64,000 bases of DNA, taken from positions 124,001 through 188,000 of the forward strand of contig NZ_JADIKE010000039.1 in the NCBI RefSeq assembly GCF_016904955.1, read 5' to 3'. The DNA comes from Dyella flava. GTDB taxonomy: Bacteria; Pseudomonadota; Gammaproteobacteria; Xanthomonadales; Rhodanobacteraceae. The translations under genes and the position numbers were made by a program. The notes below the pieces were generated by a model. The model was not told the origin of the DNA. It did not search any database and saw only the letters and a program-made list of their open reading frames with translations. Positions 19,703 to 30,791 of the stretch are shown piece by piece; the stretch's first letter is position 1; every line of letters starts with the position of its first letter.

Positions 19703-22303
19703 ATGGATTATACCCGTCGTTCTATACTTAAAGGGGTGGCTGGACTTGCCTCATATGTAACGGCTTCACGATACGTGGCACTTGCCTCGACCGTCGCGGC
19801 GTTAGGCGAGCTTGGTTGGAGCCGCGATGCCATGGCGGATTCCGGAGTTAGTGGCGTTGCTGTAGAAAACGCACTGCCTGGCACATCAGATTGGAAGTTG
19901 GGCGCTCTGGTCAATGGCATCCAATATCTGAGAAGTGATGATGAGAGCAATCAGATTGCTGGGTATGCGTCTTATACCAGTGTCTTGCCAGGTGGTTCGC
20001 TTGACCTGCATATAAGCGTCAATGCATCTTCCTCTGATTATCTCATTGAGGTTTTCCGGCTTGGCTATTACCAAGGGCTGGGGGCGAGGCTGATACAGAC
20101 GATCAGTAAGTCAGATGGTGTTCGGCAAATTCGCGATGACCATTCCAACCTTGTCGTTGATAAAACGTCGGGCTGTGTTCAATGTGGATGGAAAGTAAGT
20201 CATACGCTCCAGATATCTTCAGATTGGCCTAGTGGGATATACCTGGCTAGGTTGACGAGTGCTGATCGGTACCAATGCCACATCGTATTTTGTGTACGAA
20301 GTGCAGGCCAGGCTTCAGCCTTGCTTTATGTGCAGCCTACGTTGACATATCAGGCATATAACGGCTATCCGTTTGTTTCATCATCGAGTTTTCCTTATCC
20401 GCGTGTTGGTCGTAGCCTTTATCCGGTTTCAAGTATTAGTTGCGCCTCCACACCCAACCCGATTAGCGGCGGCCCTGCGGCAGTTACTGTCTCGTACGAT
20501 CGCCCTTATACGATGTGCGAGAGCTATGTTGGCAACGTAGGTAATGGCGTTTCTTTCGATGCCTATACCTACGAGCCATTTTTTATCCGCTGGGCCGAAC
20601 AAAATGGCTACCAGTTGGACTACGTCACTGACTTGGATGTGGATGCGCTAGGCATTTCACTTCTTCAGCAATATCGGGGGGTCGTTTTTCCAGGCCATTT
20701 TGAGTATTTCACAAAGAACATCAGAGATTCGTTGGAGAAGGCGAAAAACCAGTCGGTTCATTTGGCGTTTCTTGGTGCGAATCCTGCGTATTACCAAGTT
20801 CGTCTGGAGAGTTCGCCAAACGTAGCGGGTAAATCAGTGGTTTGCTACAAGGGGGCTACGGGAGATCCTCAAGCAAACACCTTGTTCGGTTCGACGTTGT
20901 ACTCAAGCATTGGACGCAATGATTGCCTGCTGGCTGGCGTTAGTCATGCCATTTGCGGCGCGGGTAATCAGATTTTACCGGTGCAAGTCGCTGGTGCTGA
21001 TCACTGGGTCTGGGATGGGGCTGGAGTTCTCAACGGCACCTTGCTTCCAGGTTTGCTGGGTTATGAGGTGGATGTGCAAAACCTTCGTCCGTTCAGTCGG
21101 ACTGGTACCTACACTCTTCTATCCCAATCCAGCTATCTTGGGTGGCAGTCCAACTCGTCGATTTACCAGACTGACGGTGGCGCATGGGTTTTCGCGGCAG
21201 GAACGATGTCTTGGACATGGGGGTTATCGGAGTCGATTACATTCGACGGCAAGCCGCTGACATTCTTCGGCAATCCTGTTCCTGAAGGTACCAATTCGGC
21301 GGCAATACAGCAGGCTACTGCTAATTTGTTGAACCGCTTTCTTGCGGATACGTCTGATCACAGCCAGCGCAGTGATGTCGCTTTTATGCTCGCAGATCAG
21401 TCGATCTGGGTTCGTGAGTTCAATAACGGGGCGTGGTCGGAGCCTCTCGCGCTTAATGGGGCTACTGTTTCGCGCCCCGGCATTTCCAGTCGTACTAATG
21501 GGGATGCTGATGTGTTTGCGCTCAGCGAGCTCGGGGTGCTCTGGGTGAAAAGTCGGCGCAATGCTAATTGGGATTCTTGGCAGGCATTGACGGGTGATAA
21601 TTCTGCTATTGGCTCCCCTGCGGTTTCCACTGCCCCAGGTGGTGGCGTTGAGGTTTATGTCCTTAATCAGGTGGGGAATTATTGGAAAAGATCATACATG
21701 GACTCTGCCTGGGGGGCATGGGAGCTTATTGGTGAAAACTTCCTGTCCAGCCCCACAGTGGTGAACTGTGGCGATATCAATGAAGTATTCGGCGTTGGCA
21801 AGAAAGGGGACTTGCAGACGACAACCGTTGTTAACGGCGTATCCGCACTCGGTTGGACGAGTCTGGGTGGCAAAGTGGGCGTTGGTGGATGTGGTGCAGC
21901 TACCAATTCCTTTGGTGAACTGCTCGCTGCCGTGGTGGGGATGACCGGGGCGCTCTGGATACGCGAGAGGTCTCCGAGCACCGGAATCTGGGGGGGCTGG
22001 ATCAATCTGGGTGGGGAGCTGGCTACAACGCCAGTAGTGCTTGGCACAGGACTAGGGCGTTTTGACATCGTAGTTAAGTGGCGCGATGGTAGCGTTGCGA
22101 CGATTAGCCGCATAAATGGGCAGTGGACTGAATGGGTGAATCAAGGCGGGAGCATATCGGACGATCCATACGCAGTCGTCGCCGGAGAAGCGATTGTTGT
22201 GCATGGACTTGGGACGGGTGCTGGCGCACCGCTCTTGTCGTTGACCATTCCAGTTGCGGCGTCGACACCACTTTCTCACGGTGTCTGGACAAGAGTGACA
22301 TAA
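19703..22303 (+). CDS. Tat-exported N,N-dimethylformamidase-subunit-like protein with lectin-type propeller
   Basis: 866 residues. The N-terminus has a twin-arginine signal (YTRRSILKG) and a long hydrophobic stretch ending about residue 47. About residues 60-540 resemble the N,N-dimethylformamidase beta-subunit-like family: 'IAGYASYTSVLPGGSLDLHI', 'FRLGYYQGLGARL', 'AYNGYPFVSSSSFPYPRVG'. About 550-866 consist of some six repeats with Trp-rich ends (WSEPLAL, WDSWQAL, WGAWELI, WGGWINL, WTEWVNQ), like the PLL/fucose-binding beta-propeller lectins. It is inferred to be a secreted or periplasmic enzyme with a glycan-binding module. Substrate and activity are unknown. Confidence 0.7.
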   Translation: MDYTRRSILKGVAGLASYVTASRYVALASTVAALGELGWSRDAMADSGVSGVAVENALPGTSDWKLGALVNGIQYLRSDDESNQIAGYASYTSVLPGGSLDLHISVNASSSDYLIEVFRLGYYQGLGARLIQTISKSDGVRQIRDDHSNLVVDKTSGCVQCGWKVSHTLQISSDWPSGIYLARLTSADRYQCHIVFCVRSAGQASALLYVQPTLTYQAYNGYPFVSSSSFPYPRVGRSLYPVSSISCASTPNPISGGPAAVTVSYDRPYTMCESYVGNVGNGVSFDAYTYEPFFIRWAEQNGYQLDYVTDLDVDALGISLLQQYRGVVFPGHFEYFTKNIRDSLEKAKNQSVHLAFLGANPAYYQVRLESSPNVAGKSVVCYKGATGDPQANTLFGSTLYSSIGRNDCLLAGVSHAICGAGNQILPVQVAGADHWVWDGAGVLNGTLLPGLLGYEVDVQNLRPFSRTGTYTLLSQSSYLGWQSNSSIYQTDGGAWVFAAGTMSWTWGLSESITFDGKPLTFFGNPVPEGTNSAAIQQATANLLNRFLADTSDHSQRSDVAFMLADQSIWVREFNNGAWSEPLALNGATVSRPGISSRTNGDADVFALSELGVLWVKSRRNANWDSWQALTGDNSAIGSPAVSTAPGGGVEVYVLNQVGNYWKRSYMDSAWGAWELIGENFLSSPTVVNCGDINEVFGVGKKGDLQTTTVVNGVSALGWTSLGGKVGVGGCGAATNSFGELLAAVVGMTGALWIRERSPSTGIWGGWINLGGELATTPVVLGTGLGRFDIVVKWRDGSVATISRINGQWTEWVNQGGSISDDPYAVVAGEAIVVHGLGTGAGAPLLSLTIPVAASTPLSHGVWTRVT

Positions 22304-22331
22304 TAATGAATGCCTTGAGCGACGACGGCTG

Positions 22332-22349
22332 CATGTAAATAGTTACATG
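22332..22349. terminator. Small hairpin between convergent genes
   Basis: CATGTAA (22332-22338), ATAG, TTACATG (22343-22349) between the Tat protein and the EamA-type gene. No T-run follows, so its role as a terminator is uncertain. Confidence 0.3.
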
Positions 22350-22356
22350 TAATGTG

Positions 22357-22713
22357 TCAATGCGAAGTTGCCGACAAGGTAATCAACAGTCCGCAAATGA
22401 TCAGTGCCATGCCGATCCAATATCTCGCGCTGATGTGCTCTCCGAGTACCAGTACGCAGAGAAGCGGAACGAACACGAAACTCAACGCCATGAAGGGGTA
22501 TGCTCGGCTGAGTTCCAGTTTGGTAAGCAACCAGATCCAAGCCAGAGTCATGGTGCCGTAAAGTGCGATGCCGATAAGCAGGTAGGGCGAAAGTAGCGCA
22601 GCCAACAAGCTGGTACTACTTTGTGACGACTTGGCCGCAAGCTTAAAAAGCACTTGGCCGCACGCTATGCCTGTAACGCAGAGGATTAGTCCAAGATAAG
22701 TCAGGAATTTCAT
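22357..22713 (-). CDS. Small four-helix EamA/ArnE-like carrier
   Basis: 118 residues with four hydrophobic helices and the EamA half-repeat ending 'GEHISARYWIGMALIICGLL'. Its size resembles ArnE/ArnF and other flippase subunits that move undecaprenyl- or lipid-linked sugars. It starts 6 nt after the glycosyltransferase stop and so forms an operon with it. This pairing suggests that it flips the lipid-linked sugar made by that enzyme (inference). Confidence 0.75.
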   Translation of the reverse strand: MKFLTYLGLILCVTGIACGQVLFKLAAKSSQSSTSLLAALLSPYLLIGIALYGTMTLAWIWLLTKLELSRAYPFMALSFVFVPLLCVLVLGEHISARYWIGMALIICGLLITLSATSH

Positions 22714-22719
22714 GACTTG

Positions 22720-23724
22720 TCAGCGCGATTTGATCATGTCGTGAATTTCTGCGCCCATGGGCTCGCGAAGCACTAATTGCAATGGTACTTTCGGAACTGA
22801 AGCAATATCAAAGCTGAGGAAGGCGAGCAATAGCTGAATTCCTGCCAATAATGGAAGGGCTGCAAGCATGACGGTGCCGGCTGAGGCGGTTTTGCTTGCC
22901 GCCGAGGCGTGCATCCAGGAAGCGCTGCCAAAAATTATGCCGAATAATGTCAATATAATTCCAAAAGTGAGCTCGAAAGATGCTATTGACATATCGCGTA
23001 GGTAGTAATTGTAAAAAATTCTTTTTATGAAGTTGCGCGCGTGCTTGACGGGGAATTCAATAAGTACGCGTGAAATTTTCAAGTTGCTCTTTTCATTTCC
23101 ATAATTGGCCGGCATGGGAATGTCAACAACTACGGCCCGAATCAAATTTAAGCGGAACAATATGTCGGTTTCAAAAAAGTAACGATTGCTGATCTTGTCG
23201 AAAGGCAGGTTACGTGCCGTCGTGGCGTCGATGGCAGTAAAGCCGTTGGTTGGATCAAACAAATTCCAGTACCCGCAAGATAGCTTGGAGAGCAGCGACA
23301 ATGCCGCATTGCCAAAGATTCGCAGTGGAGGCATCGCCTGTAGCCCATCAAGATCGAAAAAGCGATTCCCCTTGCTATAGTCTGCCAAGCCTGAGGCTAT
23401 TGGTCGTATAAGGCGAGGCAACATCTTTGGATCCATTTGGCCATCACCATCCAATTTCACGATGATGTCTGCGCCATCCGTGATGGCTTGACGATAGCCT
23501 GTCATGGTGGCTCCGCCTACCCCGAGGTTTGTTTGGTGAGTTAATACGGTTACTCGAGGATCTGTTACTTCGGTTCGAACGAGTTGGCCAGTAGCTTCCG
23601 GACAGGCGTCATCCACCACATAGATGCCATGAATTTCCGGACCAATACCGGCGATGACTTCTAGGATGTGTTTCCTTACACGAAAGCAAGGGATAACGAC
23701 GGCAATTTTGGGGAGGGAGGGCAT
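22720..23724 (-). CDS. GT2 family glycosyltransferase, DPM1-like, with C-terminal membrane anchor
   Basis: 334 residues from ATG 23724; a TTG at 23748 would add eight. The GT-A fold is seen in 'KIAVVIPCFRVRKHILEV', YVVDDACPEATG and the metal-binding 'DIIVKLDGDGQMDPKMLPRL'. Two hydrophobic helices near the C-terminus (about 255-275 and 290-312) anchor it. Enzymes of this class make polyprenyl-phosphate sugars such as dolichol/undecaprenyl-phosphate mannose or glucose. It is paired with the EamA-like gene. The DNA is AT-richer than the window average. Confidence 0.8.
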   Translation of the reverse strand: MPSLPKIAVVIPCFRVRKHILEVIAGIGPEIHGIYVVDDACPEATGQLVRTEVTDPRVTVLTHQTNLGVGGATMTGYRQAITDGADIIVKLDGDGQMDPKMLPRLIRPIASGLADYSKGNRFFDLDGLQAMPPLRIFGNAALSLLSKLSCGYWNLFDPTNGFTAIDATTARNLPFDKISNRYFFETDILFRLNLIRAVVVDIPMPANYGNEKSNLKISRVLIEFPVKHARNFIKRIFYNYYLRDMSIASFELTFGIILTLFGIIFGSASWMHASAASKTASAGTVMLAALPLLAGIQLLLAFLSFDIASVPKVPLQLVLREPMGAEIHDMIKSR

Positions 23725-24037
23725 GAGTTCGAATGCCGTGCAGTTCAAGGTGTTGAATCGTTGGTGGTCATTCGTCGATAGAAAATCATAACAGTCTTTT
23801 TCTGGTGACTTATGCGCGATGGCGCTTCCCTTTTGCTGTATTGAACTCAGACGCTTGGCTTGCGAAGGTCAAGGTAGCCTATGCCTCGTAAACCAAGGCC
23901 GCTGGGTGGGCCGGGAGCGCAGGAACCCCAATTACGTCATGCTATGGATACCGTGCCAGGTATCACGTCGCTGTGTGTGTATGGAGTCGATGGGCAGGTC
24001 CCTTGCTCGGGACGACTGAGGTTACGTGGAGTTTCGC
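23725..24037. other. Intergenic region upstream of the GT2 gene and cinA
   Basis: 313 nt between divergent genes, marking the change from AT-rich accessory DNA to GC-rich core DNA. No gene or structured element was recognised. Confidence 0.4.
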
Positions 24038-24547
24038 ATGGAGTTGTCATCTGTTCCTACCGACGTCGAGCTGGCGGCATGGGCTGCACAGGTTGCGTCG
24101 GATATGCAGCAGCGCCGACTGGTCCTGGTCACCGCCGAGTCGTGCAGCGGCGGCTGGATCGCCAAGGCGCTGACTGATCTATCCGGCAGTTCCGCCTGGT
24201 TCGATGGGGGCGTGGTCAGTTACAGCAACGAGGCCAAACAGTCGCTGCTTGGTGTTCGCCGGGACACCCTTGAGCGTCATGGCGCAGTCAGCGGGGAAAC
24301 GGTGCTGGAGATGGTGTCCGGGGTGCTGGATCGCTTTGACGCTGGCATGGCCGTAGCGGTGACCGGTATTGCCGGCCCTACCGGCGGCACGCCGGAGAAG
24401 CCCGTCGGCACGGTGTGGATTGGCTGGCGACGTCGTGGCGCTAAGGCCAGTGCCAAGCTGTTTCATTTCGGCGGCGACCGCGAAGCCGTACGCCGACAAA
24501 CAGTGGCGGCGGCCCTCAGCGGCATTCATCAAATGCTGACAGATTGA
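24038..24547 (+). CDS. pncC: CinA C-terminal domain protein / nicotinamide-nucleotide amidase PncC
   Basis: 169 residues from ATG 24038 (TGGAG 6 nt before; a GTG at 24026 is also in frame). It is the stand-alone CinA-C domain: 'LVTAESCSGGWIAKALTDLS', GGVVSYSNEAKQSLLGV and 'GIAGPTGGTPEKPVGTVWIG'. It deamidates nicotinamide mononucleotide in NAD recycling. The cinA-recA adjacency is common in bacteria. Confidence 0.92.
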   Translation: MELSSVPTDVELAAWAAQVASDMQQRRLVLVTAESCSGGWIAKALTDLSGSSAWFDGGVVSYSNEAKQSLLGVRRDTLERHGAVSGETVLEMVSGVLDRFDAGMAVAVTGIAGPTGGTPEKPVGTVWIGWRRRGAKASAKLFHFGGDREAVRRQTVAAALSGIHQMLTD

Positions 24548-24556
24548 TTAGAAATT

Positions 24557-24572
24557 AGCCAACTGATTGGCT
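24557..24572. promoter_or_regulatory. Inverted repeat upstream of recA
   Basis: AGCCAA-CTGA-TTGGCT at 24557-24572, between cinA and recA. It is not a canonical LexA box of either the E. coli or the xanthomonad type, and no other SOS-like site is visible here. It might be an operator or a weak terminator. Confidence 0.3.
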
Positions 24573-24639
24573 TGACCGATGTGGGATACTCAGGCTCTGC
24601 GTCGATCCCAACCCGTGAGACGGGAAAGGGGGAAGATGC

Positions 24640-25707
<1,068 letters not shown>

Positions 25708-25709
25708 GC

Positions 25710-26339
25710 ATGAGCGAAAGGCGCCTGCGCATTTTGCTGGTCGGCGCTTCCGGCACGCTGGGGCGCGCGGTGGCGGCCGAATTGGGGCAGCGTCATGAAA
25801 TCATCGCTGCCGGACGCAACTCCGGCAGCGTGAGGATCGATCTCACCGACGTTGACAGTATTCGCAACGGATTGCAGCACGCCGGTGAGCTGGATGCCGT
25901 GATCAGCGCGGCAGGCCAGGTCAACTTTGCGCCGCTGGCAGATTTCAAGGCGGCGCCGTTTGGCGAATCGCTGCACACCTTGGGCATCGCCGACAAACTG
26001 CTGGGGCAGGTGAATCTGGCTCTGGCGGCGCGCGATCATCTGCGCGATGGCGGCTCCATCACATTGACTACGGGCATCCTGTCCGAGCAGCCGATCGCGC
26101 TGGGCAGTTCCGCCAGCCTGGTCAATGGCGCGGTGGAGGCCTTTGCGCGCGCGGCGGCCGTCGAATTACCGCGTGGCCTGCGTATCAACGTGGTGAGCCC
26201 GACTGTGCTGGCTGAGGCGATGTCGTCCTACGCACCATTCTTCCGCGGTTTCGAGCCGGTAACAGCGGCGCGTGCGGCGCTTGCTTTCAGCCGTAGCGTG
26301 GAAGGGGCTCAGACGGGGCAGATCTACAAGGTGTTTTGA
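25710..26339 (+). CDS. Atypical short-chain dehydrogenase-like protein without YxxxK
   Basis: 209 residues with a Rossmann nucleotide-binding start (LLVGASGTLGRAVAAELG) and short NADP-type sequence 'IIAAGRNSGSVRIDL'. In the region where the catalytic Tyr-x-x-x-Lys should stand the protein has 'GSSASLVNGAVEAFARAAA', so the classical dyad is missing. It may bind NAD(P)H without classical SDR chemistry. It starts 2 nt downstream of recA and lies before recX, so it is probably cotranscribed with recombination genes. Its role there is unknown. Confidence 0.8.
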   Translation: MSERRLRILLVGASGTLGRAVAAELGQRHEIIAAGRNSGSVRIDLTDVDSIRNGLQHAGELDAVISAAGQVNFAPLADFKAAPFGESLHTLGIADKLLGQVNLALAARDHLRDGGSITLTTGILSEQPIALGSSASLVNGAVEAFARAAAVELPRGLRINVVSPTVLAEAMSSYAPFFRGFEPVTAARAALAFSRSVEGAQTGQIYKVF

Positions 26340-26421
26340 TTCCTAGCCGTTGCTGGAGCCACAGGCAGCCCGTCATGTGTCCGTGTTCCCGTCCTCTTGG
26401 CGGAAGATGGGGCGAAAAACC

Positions 26422-26919
26422 ATGAAGCGTAAACCCGGCGACAAAACAGAAAAATCCCAACCCAGCGCTTATAACAAGGCGCTGGGCATGCTTGCGCGCC
26501 GCGAACACTCTCGCCGCGAACTACGCCGGAAGCTGGACCGCAGCGGTTACGCCAGTGATGAAGCTGCCGAGGCGCTGGAGCGGTTGGGTGAGCAGCAGTA
26601 TCAGGACGACGATCGCTTCGCCGAGGTGCTGATCCGCAGCCGCGTGGCGCAGGGGTACGGCCCCATGCGCCTGCGCGTCGAGCTCAAAACCCATGGTCTG
26701 CCGGATGCGCGCATCCGCAGCTTGCTGGATGAGGCCGGCATCGACTGGACTGATTCCGCGATGGCCCAATTACGTCGCCGCTACGGCGCTGTCGGTACGT
26801 CGGACCCGGCCGAACGCGCCCGTCGGGCGCAATTCCTCTTGCGTAGAGGCTTTCCGGCCGCCACAGTACGGGATGTAACCCACGCTGACGTGGGCGACGC
26901 CGCCGACGAGACGCCCTGA
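26422..26919 (+). CDS. recX: Regulatory protein RecX
   Basis: 165 residues from ATG 26422; ATG 26407 is an alternative. Tandem three-helix RecX repeats: 'ALGMLARREHSRRELRRKL', 'QQYQDDDRFAEVLIRSRVAQ', 'RLRVELKTHGLPDARIRSLL' and 'RRRAQFLLRRGFPAATVRDV'-like C-terminus. RecX binds RecA filaments and limits their extension. It is the usual partner of recA, here separated from it only by the SDR gene. Confidence 0.88.
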   Translation: MKRKPGDKTEKSQPSAYNKALGMLARREHSRRELRRKLDRSGYASDEAAEALERLGEQQYQDDDRFAEVLIRSRVAQGYGPMRLRVELKTHGLPDARIRSLLDEAGIDWTDSAMAQLRRRYGAVGTSDPAERARRAQFLLRRGFPAATVRDVTHADVGDAADETP

Positions 26920-27002
26920 GGTCCAGGTTCCAGGAAGGATGGATGGGCCGGTTGGGGCGTCGGCGTAAGTCGCACCCTTTTCGCTTTTGCCCCCCCGATC
27001 TC

Positions 27003-29639
<2,637 letters not shown>

Positions 29640-29678
29640 TGCGCCGCATATGGACCCAGTGTAAAGATTGTGTGTAGA

Positions 29679-29708
29679 TTGCACGTGGCGCTTGCGCTCA
29701 GCTAGTAT
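29679..29708 (+). promoter_or_regulatory. Candidate csrA promoter
   Basis: -35 TTGCAC (29679-29684), 18-bp spacer, -10 TAGTAT (29703-29708), some 200 nt upstream of csrA, giving the gene a long leader. Found by eye. Confidence 0.4.
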
Positions 29709-29909
29709 CGGTCAGATAACGGTGCTGCTGGTTGCGGATAGTGCCGTGAAGGCAAGCTGTCTTTCGAGGCAACTTGGTTTTTGGAGCCGGGGAAGGCGGT
29801 GAGGCCTTTGACGGACAAGAACGTCAGAACTGCGTGATGACTGTGCTCAGGGGTGAGGCAACAACATGCAGATGGCCTGTGACCACAAGCATTAAATGGA
29901 GTAGCAGCT

Positions 29910-30116
29910 ATGTTGATTCTGACCCGTAGGGTCGGTGAAACCCTGATGATCGGCGACGAGGTGACCGTTACCGTTCTCGGCGTGAAAGGCAACCAGGTCC
30001 GCATTGGCATCAATGCGCCTAAAAACGTGGCCGTGCACCGCGAAGAGATCTACCAGCGTATCAAAGGCGAGAACGAACACGATGGTGGCGCTTCGGGGGA
30101 GTCAGGCGGGCATTGA
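29910..30116 (+). CDS. csrA: Carbon storage regulator CsrA/RsmA
   Basis: 68 residues, typical length. MLILTRRVGETLMIGDEV begins the RNA-binding beta strand and 'NAPKNVAVHREEIYQRI' carries the conserved Arg of the GGA-binding surface. The tail is acidic/Gly-rich. CsrA dimers bind GGA motifs in mRNA leaders and control biofilm, motility and carbon metabolism. The ribosome site TGGAG itself contains a GGA, compatible with autoregulation (inference). Confidence 0.97.
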   Translation: MLILTRRVGETLMIGDEVTVTVLGVKGNQVRIGINAPKNVAVHREEIYQRIKGENEHDGGASGESGGH

Positions 30117-30185
30117 TCGCCTCTTTACCTTGAGGGCTGTGGCCGGTATGCTTTCCGGCTCCGCGGCGACGCGGAAACAAAACAC

Positions 30186-30278
30186 GGAGAGATGCCCGAG
30201 AGGCCGAAGGGGCTCCCCTGCTAAGGGAGTATAGGGTCAAAAGCCTTATCGAGGGTTCGAATCCCTCTCTCTCCGCCA
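30186..30278 (+). tRNA. tRNA-Ser(GCU)
   Basis: 93 nt with encoded CCA (30276-30278). The acceptor GGAGAGA pairs with TCTCTCC, there is a long class II variable arm, and the T-arm loop is GGTTCGAATCC. The anticodon stem CTCCC/GGGAG encloses loop CTGCTAA, so the anticodon is GCU (serine AGC/AGU codons). Its 3' end is part of a long inverted repeat with the downstream terminator. Confidence 0.95.
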
Positions 30279-30332
30279 TATACGCAAAAAGCCCCCCTGT
30301 GGGGCTTTTTGCGTATATGGCGGAGAGAGAGG
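30264..30332 (+). terminator. tRNA terminator within a 32-bp perfect inverted repeat
   Basis: Arm 30264-30295 (the last 15 nt of the tRNA, then ATACGCAAAAAGCCCC without interruption) is the exact reverse complement of 30301-30332, with loop CCTGT. The inner part, GCAAAAAGCCCC / GGGGCTTTTTGC, is a normal intrinsic terminator. The outer part duplicates the tRNA 3' end in inverted orientation. Confidence 0.85.
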
Positions 30333-30685
30333 CTTTGATGAGAACCCTTTCGGTTCGACAAATTCGTCCGGAACGAATTTGGACAGCCGTAGGCTGGCCC
30401 CTCCGCGTAGACGCGGAGGGGTTCGGCCCAAGGATGGGCCGAACAATCCCTCGCTACGCCGCGAGAATTTTCAGCGATCGCGGGGCTTTTTGCGTATATG
30501 GCGGAGAGAGGCTTTGATGAGAACCCTTTCGGTTCGACAAATTCGTCCGGAACGAATTTGGACAGCCGCAGGCTGGCCCCTCCGCGTAGACGCGGAGGGG
30601 TTCGGCCCAAGGATGGGCCGAACAATCCCTCGCTACGTCGCGAGAATCTTCAGCGATCGCGGGGCTTTTTGCGTATGCGGCGGAG
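30301..30685. repeat. Tandem multi-hairpin repeat, two copies plus a start of a third
   Basis: Unit 1 is 30301-30481 (181 nt), unit 2 is 30482-30660 (179 nt), and a third begins at 30661 and fades after about 25 nt. The units differ by few bases. Hairpins in unit 1: CAAATTCGT/ACGAATTTG (30359-30381), CAGCC/GGCTG (30384-30396), CCCCTCCGCG/CGCGGAGGGG (30398-30421), GTTCGGCCCA/TGGGCCGAAC (30421-30444), CTCGC/GCGAG (30450-30465). Unit 2 keeps all five stems. The changes seen in unit 2 within hairpins fall in loops (GTA to GCA, TACGCC to TACGTC). It does not code. Confidence 0.85.
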
Positions 30686-30791
30686 ATGACCTTGCGGACG
30701 AATGTTTCGGCGCTGCAGTGGTGACCGCGCGGATTTTCTTGAACTGGCCGCACCGCCATTCAGGCGTCTGCACCGAACAACTGATCACTAT

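Noticed and set aside
30301..30685. CRISPR array
   Set aside because: Repeat units are about 180 nt long with no spacers; this is a tandem structured repeat.
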